This document shows, piece by piece, positions 30,101 to 40,101 of a stretch of 64,000 bases of DNA (within the stretch, counting starts at the first letter, position 1; every line of letters begins with the position of its first letter). The notes under the pieces were generated by a model, which was not told the origin of the DNA, ran no database searches, and was given only the letters and a program-made list of their open reading frames with translations. The translations under genes were made by a program, and so were the position numbers. Origin of the DNA: Methanoculleus receptaculi (GTDB lineage: Archaea; Halobacteriota; Methanomicrobia; Methanomicrobiales; Methanoculleaceae); NCBI RefSeq assembly GCF_033472595.1, contig NZ_CP137642.1, forward strand, positions 806,001 to 870,000, written 5' to 3'.

Positions 30101-32779
30101 ACGGGTGCGTGGATTGAAATAGCGCTGGCGGCGAACACAGGCCTCAACGATACCCGTCGCACCCTTCACGGGTGCGTGGATTGAAATACAGATATCACAA
30201 CGGCGGATAATCTCTCATCACGTCGCACCCTTCACGGGTGCGTGGATTGAAATCCCCGCCACTACAGGAGGGATGGTTCGAAGAATTCGTCGCACCCTTC
30301 ACGGGTGCGTGGATTGAAATGACAATTCGCCCAGGAACTTTGTAATGTCCTGTAGGTCGCACCCTTCACGGGTGCGTGGATTGAAATTAAAAAAGGAGGA
30401 ATTAAAGATACTGATCTCGTGAGTCGCACCCTTCACGGGTGCGTGGATTGAAATGGTAACGTTTGCGCTCCAGTATCAGAACGACATCGTCGCACCCTTC
30501 ACGGGTGCGTGGATTGAAATCCGGAGATCGACATCTCCACTACCGGGGCGACCGTCGCACCCTTCACGGGTGCGTGGATTGAAATAAAAATCTCTTTAGA
30601 TTATGGTCTTTTCTTGAAAAAGTCGCACCCTTCACGGGTGCGTGGATTGAAATCAATTATATTATATCCTGATGGAATTGAAATTGGAGTCGCACCCTTC
30701 ACGGGTGCGTGGATTGAAATCGTTCGGATGAACCGAACCCGGGCCCACAACATAGTCGCACCCTTCACGGGTGCGTGGATTGAAATCCCAAGGTGGGGGT
30801 AAAAATGATAATAACAATAAGTCGCACCCTTCACGGGTGCGTGGATTGAAATAAAACCACATTTTCGACACCTGAACAAGGAACCATTGTCGCACCCTTC
30901 ACGGGTGCGTGGATTGAAATAAGATGGAAAGAACGCTAATTACTTTTTTATTAGTCGCACCCTTCACGGGTGCGTGGATTGAAATTGTGAAAATGTTTAC
31001 GGCTATAATGGTGTAGACGTGTCGCACCCTTCACGGGTGCGTGGATTGAAATCCCAGCATTTCCGCCAGGATAAAAACTCCCAAGGTAGTCGCACCCTTC
31101 ACGGGTGCGTGGATTGAAATTATATATCTGATATTCTCTACATTTTGCGCCCAAGTCGCACCCTTCACGGGTGCGTGGATTGAAATTTTAATCTCATTTT
31201 TAAAAGCGCAATTCAATAAAGTCGCACCCTTCACGGGTGCGTGGATTGAAATTAAATTGTTATTTTGCCATTTTACCTTTAATATAGTCGCACCCTTCAC
31301 GGGTGCGTGGATTGAAATTTTTAACTCTATTATAAAATTCCAAAGCGAAAACGTCGCACCCTTCACGGGTGCGTGGATTGAAATTATACCAAAACTTGTC
31401 GTTATCTTTTTCTTTAAGTCGCACCCTTCACGGGTGCGTGGATTGAAATAAACATGACCGTGTGGTCGCTCATGAGGTATAGGACGTCGCACCCTTCACG
31501 GGTGCGTGGATTGAAATTCTAAAGCGCATAAAATCGTTGCTGAACCAGACAGTCGCACCCTTCACGGGTGCGTGGATTGAAATTCATTAGAGCCACATAT
31601 TAGCGATATAGAGCACGTCGCACCCTTCACGGGTGCGTGGATTGAAATAATAACATACAAGTTTTATAACAAGTAATATTGTGTCGCACCCTTCACGGGT
31701 GCGTGGATTGAAATCTTTGAATTGGAGCCAGAGGAATTCTGGCGTATAAGTCGCACCCTTCACGGGTGCGTGGATTGAAATCGCTACCGGCACGGGATGT
31801 CCTATCCCAAGGGCAGTCGCACCCTTCACGGGTGCGTGGATTGAAATTTGCCTGGGTAGAAGGTACAAGAGCACCATCACAGTCGCACCCTTCACGGGTG
31901 CGTGGATTGAAATCTGCAAAACGGGCGGATGGACGGCAGCAACATGCAAGTCGCACCCTTCACGGGTGCGTGGATTGAAATTTGATGGACTATCGCTGCA
32001 AGACATTACAAAGTTGTCGCACCCTTCACGGGTGCGTGGATTGAAATTGTCTCCGGTTGGCGCGTACCAATAGTCGCACAGAGTCGCACCCTTCACGGGT
32101 GCGTGGATTGAAATTTGATGAACGAATACACCCGGAAACCCACGTTAAGTCGCACCCTTCACGGGTGCGTGGATTGAAATTTATCGACGAGGTCGAGAAC
32201 ACTATCGCTTACCAATGTCGCACCCTTCACGGGTGCGTGGATTGAAATTGTCTCCGGTTGGCGCGTACCAATAGTCGCACAGAGTCGCACCCTTCACGGG
32301 TGCGTGGATTGAAATTGTCTCCGGTTGGCGCGTACCAATAGTCGCACAGAGTCGCACCCTTCACGGGTGCGTGGATTGAAATTAGGTGAAACGGCAATTT
32401 CCGTTGAACAATCGGGTCGCACCCTTCACGGGTGCGTGGATTGAAATCTTTATTTCTATCCCCAATATTACAAGGTATCGAGGTCGCACCCTTCACGGGT
32501 GCGTGGATTGAAATAGAGTTTTGAATTTCCACGTAATCGAGCCTGGAAGGTCGCACCCTTCACGGGTGCGTGGATTGAAATCAGGAGGCCTGTGCCTTGA
32601 CGACTGGTCACTGTAGTTGCACCCTTCACGGGTGCGTGGATTGAAATACCATCAACATCGCAGAGAAGTGTGCAAATTATGTCGCACCCTTCACGGGTGC
32701 GTGGATTGAAATTCATCAGTAACATCGCTGGCATCAATACACCGGACGTCGCACCCTTCACGGGTGCGTGGATTGAAAT
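24156..32779 (+). CRISPR. CRISPR array 3 (type I-C, 130 repeats, 129 spacers)
   Basis: I counted 130 copies of a 32-nt repeat, from 24156-24187 to 32748-32779, with spacers of about 33-37 nt. The repeat has a perfect 7-bp hairpin (CGCACCC, loop TTCAC, GGGTGCG) and ends GTGGATTGAAAT, matching the type I-C class except for the final T instead of C. The repeats hardly vary; the copy at 32616 has GTTGC for GTCGC, near the old end. New spacers enter at the left. The spacer at 32048-32082 recurs at 32249-32283 and 32316-32350. Spacers near the leader show overlapping and repeated sampling of the same target, see findings. Confidence 0.99.
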
Positions 32780-32906
32780 AAAATCCCGTTTGCCTCCCGC
32801 GGCTCCTGAAAACCTTCGTATCCTTTTTAGCCCTTGAACGCCGAGAACTATAGAGGGATGAATCAGGCGGTGTCAGGATTCGGCGCTGCCGCGGAGGCTT
32901 AACAGT

Positions 32907-33842
32907 ATGAGGGTCTGCGATCCAAGGCCGTTTTTGAAGTGGGCTGGCGGAAAAGGCCAACTCCTGGGCGAGTTTGAGGCGCGGCTTCCGCGGGCGGTGA
33001 GAGAGGGCCGCGCCTCTGCATACGTTGAGCCGTTTGCAGGCGGAGGGGCCGTTTACTTCCATATCACCAGTAAATACGCTTTTGACGAGTGTCACATCTT
33101 TGATACCAACGAGGATCTCATCCTGGCCTACACGGTTGTCAGGAATGACGTTGACGACCTGATTGAGGTGTTGAGGGGTATGGAGACCACATACCTGAAT
33201 TTAGACGCCAAAAAGCGAGAGGAGTTTTATTACACCGTCCGCCGCGAGTACAACAAAGAGAGATCCTCAATTCAGTTGAACAACTACAGCAAAGCATGGG
33301 TCCAGAGGGCTGCAGACCTCATATTCCTCAACAGAACCTGTTTTAACGGACTATTCAGGGTCAACTCAGAAGGCTCCTTCAATGTTCCGGCCGGCCGCTA
33401 CAGGAACCCGAAGATACTGCACGAGGAACTGCTGCGAAGCGATTCTGAACTGCTTGAAAACACAGGAATACACCATGGCGACTTCTCATCGTGTGCCCCC
33501 TTTGTCGATGAGAAGACCTTCGTCTACTTCGACCCGCCGTACCGCCCCCTGAACCGGTCATCGAGTTTTACATCATACTCAAAAGGCGGGTTTGGTGACG
33601 ATGAACAGCGGCGTCTTGCCGCGTTCTTCCGTGACCTGGACGCCAGGGGGGCGATGCTGATGCTCAGCAACTCCGACCCGAAAAATCAGGATCCCTCGGA
33701 TAACTTCTTTGACGAACTTTACGCCGGATATTGCATCGAGAGGGTGCCCGCCCGGCGCATGATCAACTCCAATGCTGACCGGCGCGGGGAGATCAACGAG
33801 GTCATAATCACAAACTACAGACCCGCGATCACCGATCGGTAG
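32907..33842 (+). CDS. dam: DNA adenine-N6 methyltransferase, Dam/D12 class
   Basis: Transfers a methyl group from SAM to adenine, probably in GATC as for the family. The SAM-binding motif reads FLKWAGGKGQLL near the start with EPFAGGGAVYF next, and the catalytic motif is FDPPYRPL near residue 210. The order of motifs is that of the alpha class. It has 311 residues, complete. No restriction endonuclease gene is next to it, so it looks like an orphan. It starts 127 bases after array 3. Confidence 0.93.
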   Translation: MRVCDPRPFLKWAGGKGQLLGEFEARLPRAVREGRASAYVEPFAGGGAVYFHITSKYAFDECHIFDTNEDLILAYTVVRNDVDDLIEVLRGMETTYLNLDAKKREEFYYTVRREYNKERSSIQLNNYSKAWVQRAADLIFLNRTCFNGLFRVNSEGSFNVPAGRYRNPKILHEELLRSDSELLENTGIHHGDFSSCAPFVDEKTFVYFDPPYRPLNRSSSFTSYSKGGFGDDEQRRLAAFFRDLDARGAMLMLSNSDPKNQDPSDNFFDELYAGYCIERVPARRMINSNADRRGEINEVIITNYRPAITDR

Positions 33843-33956
33843 ATCCCCCTCCATCCTCGATCCAGAACTCCTTCCCTCATTCCCCAATGCGCCCGGCCGC
33901 ACCCCTTCACAGACCGCCGTATCCTGGCGAGAGACGCCTGAGCGCCCCTCTACGCA

Positions 33957-35726
33957 CTATTTTGATATCTCGGTGTAGTAATACTCACCAGCAGCGACCT
34001 GCTCGCGGTCAAGGAACGATCCCGGCTTGTTGATCCGCGGCCTCCCGCTCTTATCCCGGCGGAACGTGATCCCGAGCGCCTTAAGGAACCTGTTCATGCC
34101 CGGCGCCATATCAAACGGCCCGGCGGCCCTGCCCTCCGCCCCGGGGTTGCCTTCAAAGACCAGGATCCTGTCGCTGATCATATCGATGACGTAGATGTCG
34201 TGATCGATCACGAGCGTGCTCGCCTCCCGGACCTCGGCGTGCTTACGGATCATCCGGGAGATCCTCACCCGCTGCTCCACGTCCAGGTGGGCGCTCGGTT
34301 CGTCAAGTATGTATAGGTCAGCGTCGCGGGAGAGGCAGACTGCTATCGCCACCCGCTGGAGTTCGCCGCCGGAGAGGGTGTTCACCGGCGCCTGGAGCAG
34401 TTGCGAGAGGGAGAGCGGCTCCAGAATCTCGTGCTGGTAGTAGGATGTATCAAACTTCGTCGTCGTCTGGCGGAGGATCTCCTCGACCGTCGCCTCCGTA
34501 TCCCCCTTCAGGTACTGCGGCTTGTAGGATATCCGCACCCTTTTGTCCATCGCCCCGGTGTCGGGCTCGATCACCCCGGCCAGGAGCCCTGCAAACGTGC
34601 TCTTCCCTATACCGTTTGCCCCGAGCACTCCCAGGACCTCCCCTTTGCGGATCTCCCCGCCCTCAACCGTGAGCGAGAACCGGCCGAACCGTTTGGTCAT
34701 CGCCGGAAACTCAAGCAGCACCTCCCGGTTGGTTGCGGCGGTGTGCGCCCGGGTTTCAAACGCCACGGCGTATGCGCGGAACCTGACGTTCTCCTCCGGA
34801 AGGAACCCCTCAAGGTACTGGTTAATCCCAACCCGGACACCCTTCGGGTGTGTGATGACGCCAAAGACCGCCGGCTCACCGTAGGCGATGTGCACGGTGT
34901 CGGCGAGCATATCGAGTATGGCAAGGTCGTGCTCGACTATCACAACCGGGCGCTCCATCGCGAGCTCCCGGACCAGGTTTGCGGCAGCCATCCGCTGGTA
35001 GACGTCAAGATACGGTGTGATCTCATCCAGGAAGTAGAAATCAGCATCGCGGGCGAAACAGGCGGCAAGCGCCACCCGCTGGAGTTCGCCGCCGGAGAGG
35101 GTCGTGATCGGCCGGTCGAGGAGATTCGTGAGCGACAGCCGCCCGAGATAGTAGCCAAGTCTGCCGCGCTCATCGGTCGTCGCCAGGAGTTCACGAACCG
35201 AACCCGAGAAGACCTTCGGGATCTGGTCAACGTACTGCGGTTTCACCGCAACCTTCACACTCTTCTGCGATAGCAGTTTGAGGTAGTCGAAGAGTTCGGT
35301 CCCCTGGTAGAGGTCGAGGACGTCGTCCCAGGAGATCTCTTCTTCGTTCCTCCCGAGGTTTGGAACCAGCATCCCGGAGAGTATCTTGACCGATGTGCTC
35401 TTTCCTATACCGTTTGGCCCGAGGATGCCCGTGACCTTACCCTCGATCGGGATCGGAAGACCATAGAGAACAAAACCGTTCCTTCCGTAGCGGTGGACAG
35501 GCTGGTCAAGGTGCTCGGGGAGGTTGACTATATCGATGGCATCAAAAGGGCACTTCTTCACGCAGATGCCGCAGCCAACACATAGCTCCTCGGATATGAC
35601 GGCTTTCTGGTCATCGCCTATGATGACGGTCTCATCGCCCGTCCTGACGCGCGGGCAGTAGATGATGCACTCTGTTCCGCACTTGACGGGATGGCATCTA
35701 TCGCGGTGTACAACGGCAATACGCAT
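33957..35726 (-). CDS. rli: ABCE1/Rli ribosome-recycling ATPase
   Basis: Splits ribosomal subunits after termination and during rescue. Two N-terminal 4Fe-4S clusters are seen (CHPVKCGTECIIYCP and CVGCGICVKKCPFDA). Two ABC modules follow, with Walker A GPNGIGKST and GANGIGKST, two copies of the signature LSGGELQRVA, and Walker B segments ending LDEITPYLD and LDEPSAHLD. It has 589 residues, full length. It starts six bases after the preceding membrane-protein gene, so the two are co-transcribed. Confidence 0.97.
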   Translation of the reverse strand: MRIAVVHRDRCHPVKCGTECIIYCPRVRTGDETVIIGDDQKAVISEELCVGCGICVKKCPFDAIDIVNLPEHLDQPVHRYGRNGFVLYGLPIPIEGKVTGILGPNGIGKSTSVKILSGMLVPNLGRNEEEISWDDVLDLYQGTELFDYLKLLSQKSVKVAVKPQYVDQIPKVFSGSVRELLATTDERGRLGYYLGRLSLTNLLDRPITTLSGGELQRVALAACFARDADFYFLDEITPYLDVYQRMAAANLVRELAMERPVVIVEHDLAILDMLADTVHIAYGEPAVFGVITHPKGVRVGINQYLEGFLPEENVRFRAYAVAFETRAHTAATNREVLLEFPAMTKRFGRFSLTVEGGEIRKGEVLGVLGANGIGKSTFAGLLAGVIEPDTGAMDKRVRISYKPQYLKGDTEATVEEILRQTTTKFDTSYYQHEILEPLSLSQLLQAPVNTLSGGELQRVAIAVCLSRDADLYILDEPSAHLDVEQRVRISRMIRKHAEVREASTLVIDHDIYVIDMISDRILVFEGNPGAEGRAAGPFDMAPGMNRFLKALGITFRRDKSGRPRINKPGSFLDREQVAAGEYYYTEISK

Positions 35727-35732
35727 GGATGA

Positions 35733-36098
35733 TCACATAAGGACGGTTGTCGTGAGGAAGATCGTCCAGGTCATAAACCAGAGTGCAAACGTCACAAAAC
35801 TCTGGTAGAACCAGTCTTTGGTGGAGAGTTCCATGTAATCGACGCCGATGAACATGAAGACATATTTCTGGAAGACAACGCCCGCAGCAAGGAGAAGTAT
35901 ACCGATAATAGCGTTCTCCTGAAGACCTGTTGCCGGGTCAGGTGTGCCTGAGAGGTAGAATGAGAGACCTCCGACCAGGATGCCCATGAAGCAGGCTACA
36001 AGCGTCCTTTTTATCCGATTCCTGTGCTCGACCTGTTTCTCGATACGGGTCTTCGGCCGTGTCTTATCGACCTCATCTCCTCCCGGTTTCTCGCTCAT
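35733..36098 (-). CDS. Small membrane protein, archaeal EMC6-like
   Basis: About 121 residues from the ATG at 36098. The first 35 residues are charged (KTRIEKQVEHRNRIKRTL), then three hydrophobic segments follow: LVACFMGILVGGLSFYL, IIGILLLAAGVVFQKYVFMF, and FVTFALWFMTWTIFLTTTVL. The arrangement recalls the archaeal relatives of EMC6, a subunit of the membrane-protein insertase complex, but I rely on topology and context only. A longer frame from a TTG at 36200 exists; its extra part looks non-coding. It is directly upstream of the ABCE1 gene. Confidence 0.7.
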   Translation of the reverse strand: MSEKPGGDEVDKTRPKTRIEKQVEHRNRIKRTLVACFMGILVGGLSFYLSGTPDPATGLQENAIIGILLLAAGVVFQKYVFMFIGVDYMELSTKDWFYQSFVTFALWFMTWTIFLTTTVLM

Positions 36099-36200
36099 CG
36101 TGACACCCGTGCTGCGCCGCTCCTGGAGATGAGACTCCTCCCGTGACGGCGGGCTGACGATGGAAAACCGCCTTTCCGGGTCACTCTCCTGGATTGGCAA

Positions 36201-36644
36201 ATTATTACAGTACTGGGAGTTCTCCGGTTATAAAAGTAGGTACCACCTTGCCGGCTGAGGCGGAGGGCATCAAACCACCACACACCTCCGTGGTTTGATA
36301 AAACCCCCTCCCGGCACGGGGAGAGAGACTGTACTCTGAGACGCGGAAGAAGAGAGGGGACGGCGATTCTCCATCGAAACCGTGCCGCAGGGTATGAGCA
36401 GTTCTCTGCCGCCAATGTAAACACCCTCCAGCAAAATCCTGTTTCCAGTTCCCTGCACCGCCATCGTGGAGCAGCCGCTGCGTGGGCATTCATCATCCAG
36501 GAGAGACGGGGCAGATCAAACCATGAGCAAACACGTCCGGCGGTCTCCGCGCATACTGTCGGGGTGGAGAGTTTTATGGCCTGTCTGCCTCCACCTTTTC
36601 CCTCAAACCGCCCCGACCTCCTCCGCCATGCCGTTATCCGGGCA
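36201..36644. other. Gene-free region with an inverted repeat and a dispersed element
   Basis: No gene is convincing here. A perfect 10-bp inverted repeat (36269-36278 with 36290-36299, loop 11 nt) reads ATCAAACCAC / GTGGTTTGAT and may end a transcript. The part from about 36370 to 36475 resembles by eye the non-coding stretch 44821-44930 in the triplicated unit, including CAATGT-AAC-CCCTC and AAATCC in the same order. Confidence 0.45.
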
Positions 36645-37673
36645 TCACTCGATCCTGTAGCGCAGGAGCGCCGCCATACCACCGATCGCCTCCAGGCGCT
36701 CTCCAGGCTCGAACTCGGTGCTCATCACCACTATCGTGGTGTTGATCTCCTCGGCCTGCTCGATGAGTGTTGCGGCCTCCTCATCCCGGAGCAGGGTGTC
36801 GGTGACCAGCACCGTCTCCGCGGCGCCGTATGTGACCGCTTTGCGGACATCCCTGATACCGTATGCAACGGCACCCCCGGTGGCGATCCGGAGCAGGACC
36901 TCCTCCATAAGCGTGACCTCCCTTCCAAGGTGGAGATCACCGAGCAGCCTCTCGATGACGCCCTGGCCGATGACCTCCTGCACAGCGCCCCGCCCGACCC
37001 GGCGCGTCTCGACGGCGGCCGTCCGCCCGGCGAGGTCGGGGTCGCGGGTCTTTACGTAACCCACGAACTCGTCCTTCACAAACCCGGGCCCCGCGACGAC
37101 GAGAGGCCCGGTTACCCCCGCTACCGCCTCGAGCGTCTTCTCAAAGAGCGCCGATCGGCTGCTGCCGGTTCCGGCGCCCTTGCTGCTGCCGACTGTTACG
37201 GTGGTCACCCACTCCGGGCCGAACTGGCGGAGGCGGTAGACCTGGGCCTCGCCCTCCTCGATGCTCACGACGTGAACCACACCGTACTCGGAGGCGGCGA
37301 CGGCGCGCCGGATCCGTTCACAGTCGACGGTGCGCCAGCGTTTTATGACCGAGATCTCAAACCCTGTCTCGAGATTCAGGGTGTGGTGTGCGGAGACGTC
37401 CACCCCGCTCTCGATGATGCCGGAGACCCGGAGACGGTTTGTGTGCTGGTGGAACTCCACTTTCTCGACGCGGATTCCGAGCCTGACCGGTCGTTTCTCG
37501 ACCTTCTCGGGACGGATCTTATCGGTCGCCATCTCCACGCCGCGGAATGTCGTCGCAAAGACGAGATCCCCCGGCCGGATAAGGTGGGAGAGGTGCCAGA
37601 GGTCGTCGAGTGTCTCAGGGAAGAGACGGATCTCGCCAAACTGGTTCTTCATCTCACGGACTTCGGCCTTCAT
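36645..37673 (-). CDS. pelA: Pelota (Dom34), ribosome-rescue factor
   Basis: Recognises stalled ribosomes and, with ABCE1, splits them. The start is the ATG at 37673 (MKAEVREMKNQFGEIRLFPE), which shares ATGA with the NFACT stop. It has 342 residues in the usual three domains: the N-terminal Sm-like domain with PETLDDLWHLSHLI, a central RNase H-like domain (VAGPGFVKDEFVGYV), and the C-terminal eL30-like domain (EAATLIEQAEEINTTIVVMS). A longer frame to 37754 is antisense-like and not used. Confidence 0.95.
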   Translation of the reverse strand: MKAEVREMKNQFGEIRLFPETLDDLWHLSHLIRPGDLVFATTFRGVEMATDKIRPEKVEKRPVRLGIRVEKVEFHQHTNRLRVSGIIESGVDVSAHHTLNLETGFEISVIKRWRTVDCERIRRAVAASEYGVVHVVSIEEGEAQVYRLRQFGPEWVTTVTVGSSKGAGTGSSRSALFEKTLEAVAGVTGPLVVAGPGFVKDEFVGYVKTRDPDLAGRTAAVETRRVGRGAVQEVIGQGVIERLLGDLHLGREVTLMEEVLLRIATGGAVAYGIRDVRKAVTYGAAETVLVTDTLLRDEEAATLIEQAEEINTTIVVMSTEFEPGERLEAIGGMAALLRYRIE

Positions 37674-39568
37674 GACTCTATGAGATCGGATCCCCCCGGC
37701 GGGACGAAAGCAGCAACCGCCTCGGTGTTCAGGGCGTTCTTGAGCCCTTTCCACTCGTCCTCCGGGAGTTTGTCCCTGAGCGCCCGGACAACCTTCTTTG
37801 CCGTGTCGTTTGGCTCAAACTGCCCCGGACGGAGTTCGACCCAGACACTGGCACGCCCGGCGACGGCAGCAGGCGGACCGCCGATGACGGCGACCTCCGG
37901 CGAGACCTGAAGACCGATGGCTACGGCCAGGGGGACGTCCCTGAAGTACTGCCGTTCACCCCTGACGACGAAAGCGCCTCGTGCCACGTACTCCCCGGAC
38001 TCGGCGGTCTTGCTCACCTGTTCGGGCCTGGCGGCATAGACGTCGGCGGTGAAATGCCCGGCCTTCCAGGCGTTGGAGTAGGATGCGGCGAACTGCGCGG
38101 CCTCGTCCATGCGTTCTGTCCTGCCCTTCACGATGACCACGCTCCCGCCATGGACATCGGCGTGGACGAAGAGGTCGCCGCCCTCCATGTACTTCCTGAC
38201 GAGTTCCTCGTTCTGGGAGGCGTCCCGGCCGCCGATGACAAGGACACCGTCGCTGGTGACGAACCAGCGGAACCGGTGGTACCACCGCTTCTTCTGGAGG
38301 GGAGTATCCCGTTTTGGCCGCGGTCTCTCCGGGACCGCCCGCTCCATCGCCGCAACTGCACCTGCCCTCTTCTTCTTGAACTTCTTGATCTGGTCGTAGC
38401 AGCGGCCGATGTTCTGCTCGATACTCTCGTGGACGTAGACCTTCACCCGCTCCCCCTGGAGGTCGAGTTCCACCGCTGCCTCGGCGGGATGCACCGCGCA
38501 GACCATCTTCGCTGCCGGGTTGTCGCGGTTTGACCTGAGTATAGCCTCGATCTCCTGCCAGGAACGGGTTCTGCTTGCCTCATCGAGCGCCGCCAGGATC
38601 CCGGCAACCGTTGTGTAGTTCTCGTAGATCGCCTCCACTACGCGTTCGTAGCGCTCAATCTTCTTCTCAAACCCCCTGATCGCCTCGGCCTGGCGCTGCC
38701 GGATCACCTCTTCCCGGGAGAGGCGGGGTTTTCCAGGTGCAGTCTCTTCTTTCTCGCCGGCTGCCGGCGGGTAGAACTCATCCAGCGCCTCGCTGAATGT
38801 CGAGAACCTCTCGATAACCTCTTCTCCTGGTAGTATCACCGGCCAGCATCCCGTGGCCGTGATCACCGGCTCCCGGTGGCCTTCAGCATCGGCTATGAGA
38901 TGGGCGAGCGCCTCCCTGACAGCCCCGGCATCGACATCCGCGGCAGGGGCGCTCTTATCCACCCCTGCCATCCGGCAGACCGCTTCGGCGTATGCGCCGC
39001 CGAGGAGACAGTCGACGGCGAGCGTCCGGACAATATCGCGGTCGGACGCAGCAAGCATCGCCTGGAACTCATCGGGGGAGAGGGTTGAGCAGTCAGGTCC
39101 TCCGGTGGCATATACCGCGCCGGGGACCACCTCCCGGCTCCTGAACCGGTGGTGCCATAGCGGTTTGATGATGGTATACCCCTCGTCGCAGAGGACGACG
39201 TTCCCCTCATCAAACAACTCAAAGATGAGGTGATAGGTCGTCTCCCTCTTCCCTATATCGAGGCATATCGCGCGTTCAAGCCCGAACTGATGTATGCCAA
39301 GCACCTTTCCGCCGTTCAGGTGCTTTCGAAGCAGCATCGCAAACCCTGGAGGGTGTTTTGGGGGTGTCGGGAACTCCGCGGTGAAATGAGCCCGTCTCCC
39401 GGCCTCCACGATCAGCAGGTATTTTGCCCGGTCCTCGCCGTTCAACCTGATGCCCAGGGTCTTTGCGTCGAACTGGTAGATCTTGCCGACCCAGAGAGGG
39501 AGGCGTTCGGAGGCCTCCCCAACGAGAGCCCGGAGGTCGATCCCGCTCATACCCTGTAGTGTCGCCAT
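37670..39568 (-). CDS. rqcH: NFACT protein, RqcH/Rqc2 family
   Basis: Member of the family that binds split large subunits carrying peptidyl-tRNA and, in bacteria, adds alanine tails. The NFACT-N domain spans about residues 1-220 (GIDLRALVGEASERLP, HQFGLERAICLDIG). Then come a helical and coiled-coil centre (EVIRQRQAEAIRGFEKKIERYE) and the NFACT-R domain (RWFVTSDGVLVIGGRDASQNE). The last 60 residues are the NFACT-C part. The start could be the ATG at 39568 or at 39550. It is coupled to pelota by an ATGA overlap. Confidence 0.92.
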   Translation of the reverse strand: MATLQGMSGIDLRALVGEASERLPLWVGKIYQFDAKTLGIRLNGEDRAKYLLIVEAGRRAHFTAEFPTPPKHPPGFAMLLRKHLNGGKVLGIHQFGLERAICLDIGKRETTYHLIFELFDEGNVVLCDEGYTIIKPLWHHRFRSREVVPGAVYATGGPDCSTLSPDEFQAMLAASDRDIVRTLAVDCLLGGAYAEAVCRMAGVDKSAPAADVDAGAVREALAHLIADAEGHREPVITATGCWPVILPGEEVIERFSTFSEALDEFYPPAAGEKEETAPGKPRLSREEVIRQRQAEAIRGFEKKIERYERVVEAIYENYTTVAGILAALDEASRTRSWQEIEAILRSNRDNPAAKMVCAVHPAEAAVELDLQGERVKVYVHESIEQNIGRCYDQIKKFKKKRAGAVAAMERAVPERPRPKRDTPLQKKRWYHRFRWFVTSDGVLVIGGRDASQNEELVRKYMEGGDLFVHADVHGGSVVIVKGRTERMDEAAQFAASYSNAWKAGHFTADVYAARPEQVSKTAESGEYVARGAFVVRGERQYFRDVPLAVAIGLQVSPEVAVIGGPPAAVAGRASVWVELRPGQFEPNDTAKKVVRALRDKLPEDEWKGLKNALNTEAVAAFVPPGGSDLIES

Positions 39569-39595
39569 TGATTCAGAATAGGTACGGCCCGCCAC

Positions 39596-40101
39596 CTAAA
39601 TAAGGACACGGCCGGGCCGGGGAGGCAGGGGTTGCCAAAACCCATGCCCTCAGGCCGGGCTCAGGTTTGATGAACCTTGCCATGGACGGGCTTACGGGTT
39701 CGGGGGTCTACCCCCTCCCGGCGAAGAGAGTCTCCTGTGGACAGGGTGAAACGTGGGCGGGGGCGTCCCCTCCCCCGCTGGCGATACCCCATCGACGCAG
39801 CGTCCGTGGAGGCGACAAACCCTGGATCGTCTCATTCCTGTTCCAGGCACGGCGCCATCGCCGATCACCGCGCACTTGCCAAAACCCCCCTCGCACTGTG
39901 GTCGGCGAAAGAGGTTCAACACGAGTGATCCGGGGCGCCGGGGAACTGGTTTGGCAACTCCCCCCCTCAATACCTGGAAACGTGGAGAGTAATCGTTGAT
40001 TTGATGGCTTCCCGGGGGCAGGGGATGAGCGGCGCCATCGCCGGGACAGTTACCCACCAGTGCAAAACCCTTCAAAAAAGCAAATTACAGGAGCGGAGAA
40101 T
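39596..40101. other. Gene-free, GC-rich region with hairpins
   Basis: No gene is supported. A strong hairpin lies at about 39755-39776 (GCGGGGG with CCCCCGC). The segment around 39815-39870 (TCCTGTTCCAG, GCGCCATCG) weakly resembles 36437-36475, and ATCGTTGATTTGATGGC near 39992-40008 resembles ATCGTTGATCTGATGGC at about 44986-45002. This hints at a degraded member of the same dispersed element. Confidence 0.4.

Noticed and set aside
32073-32082. GTCGCAC inside a spacer, taken first as an extra repeat
   Set aside because: Only seven bases match the repeat, and the full repeat starts at 32083, so it is part of the spacer.
24156-32779. Dozens of open frames of 60-170 codons inside array 3
   Set aside because: They repeat the translated repeat unit between variable spacers. 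No ribosome-binding site or unique domain was found.
34401-35273. 290-codon plus-strand frame opposite the ABCE1 gene
   Set aside because: Antisense shadow of a strongly conserved gene.
36564-37910. 448-codon open frame on the plus strand opposite pelota
   Set aside because: It is the antisense of pelota and of the end of NFACT, both clearly real. High GC keeps such frames open.
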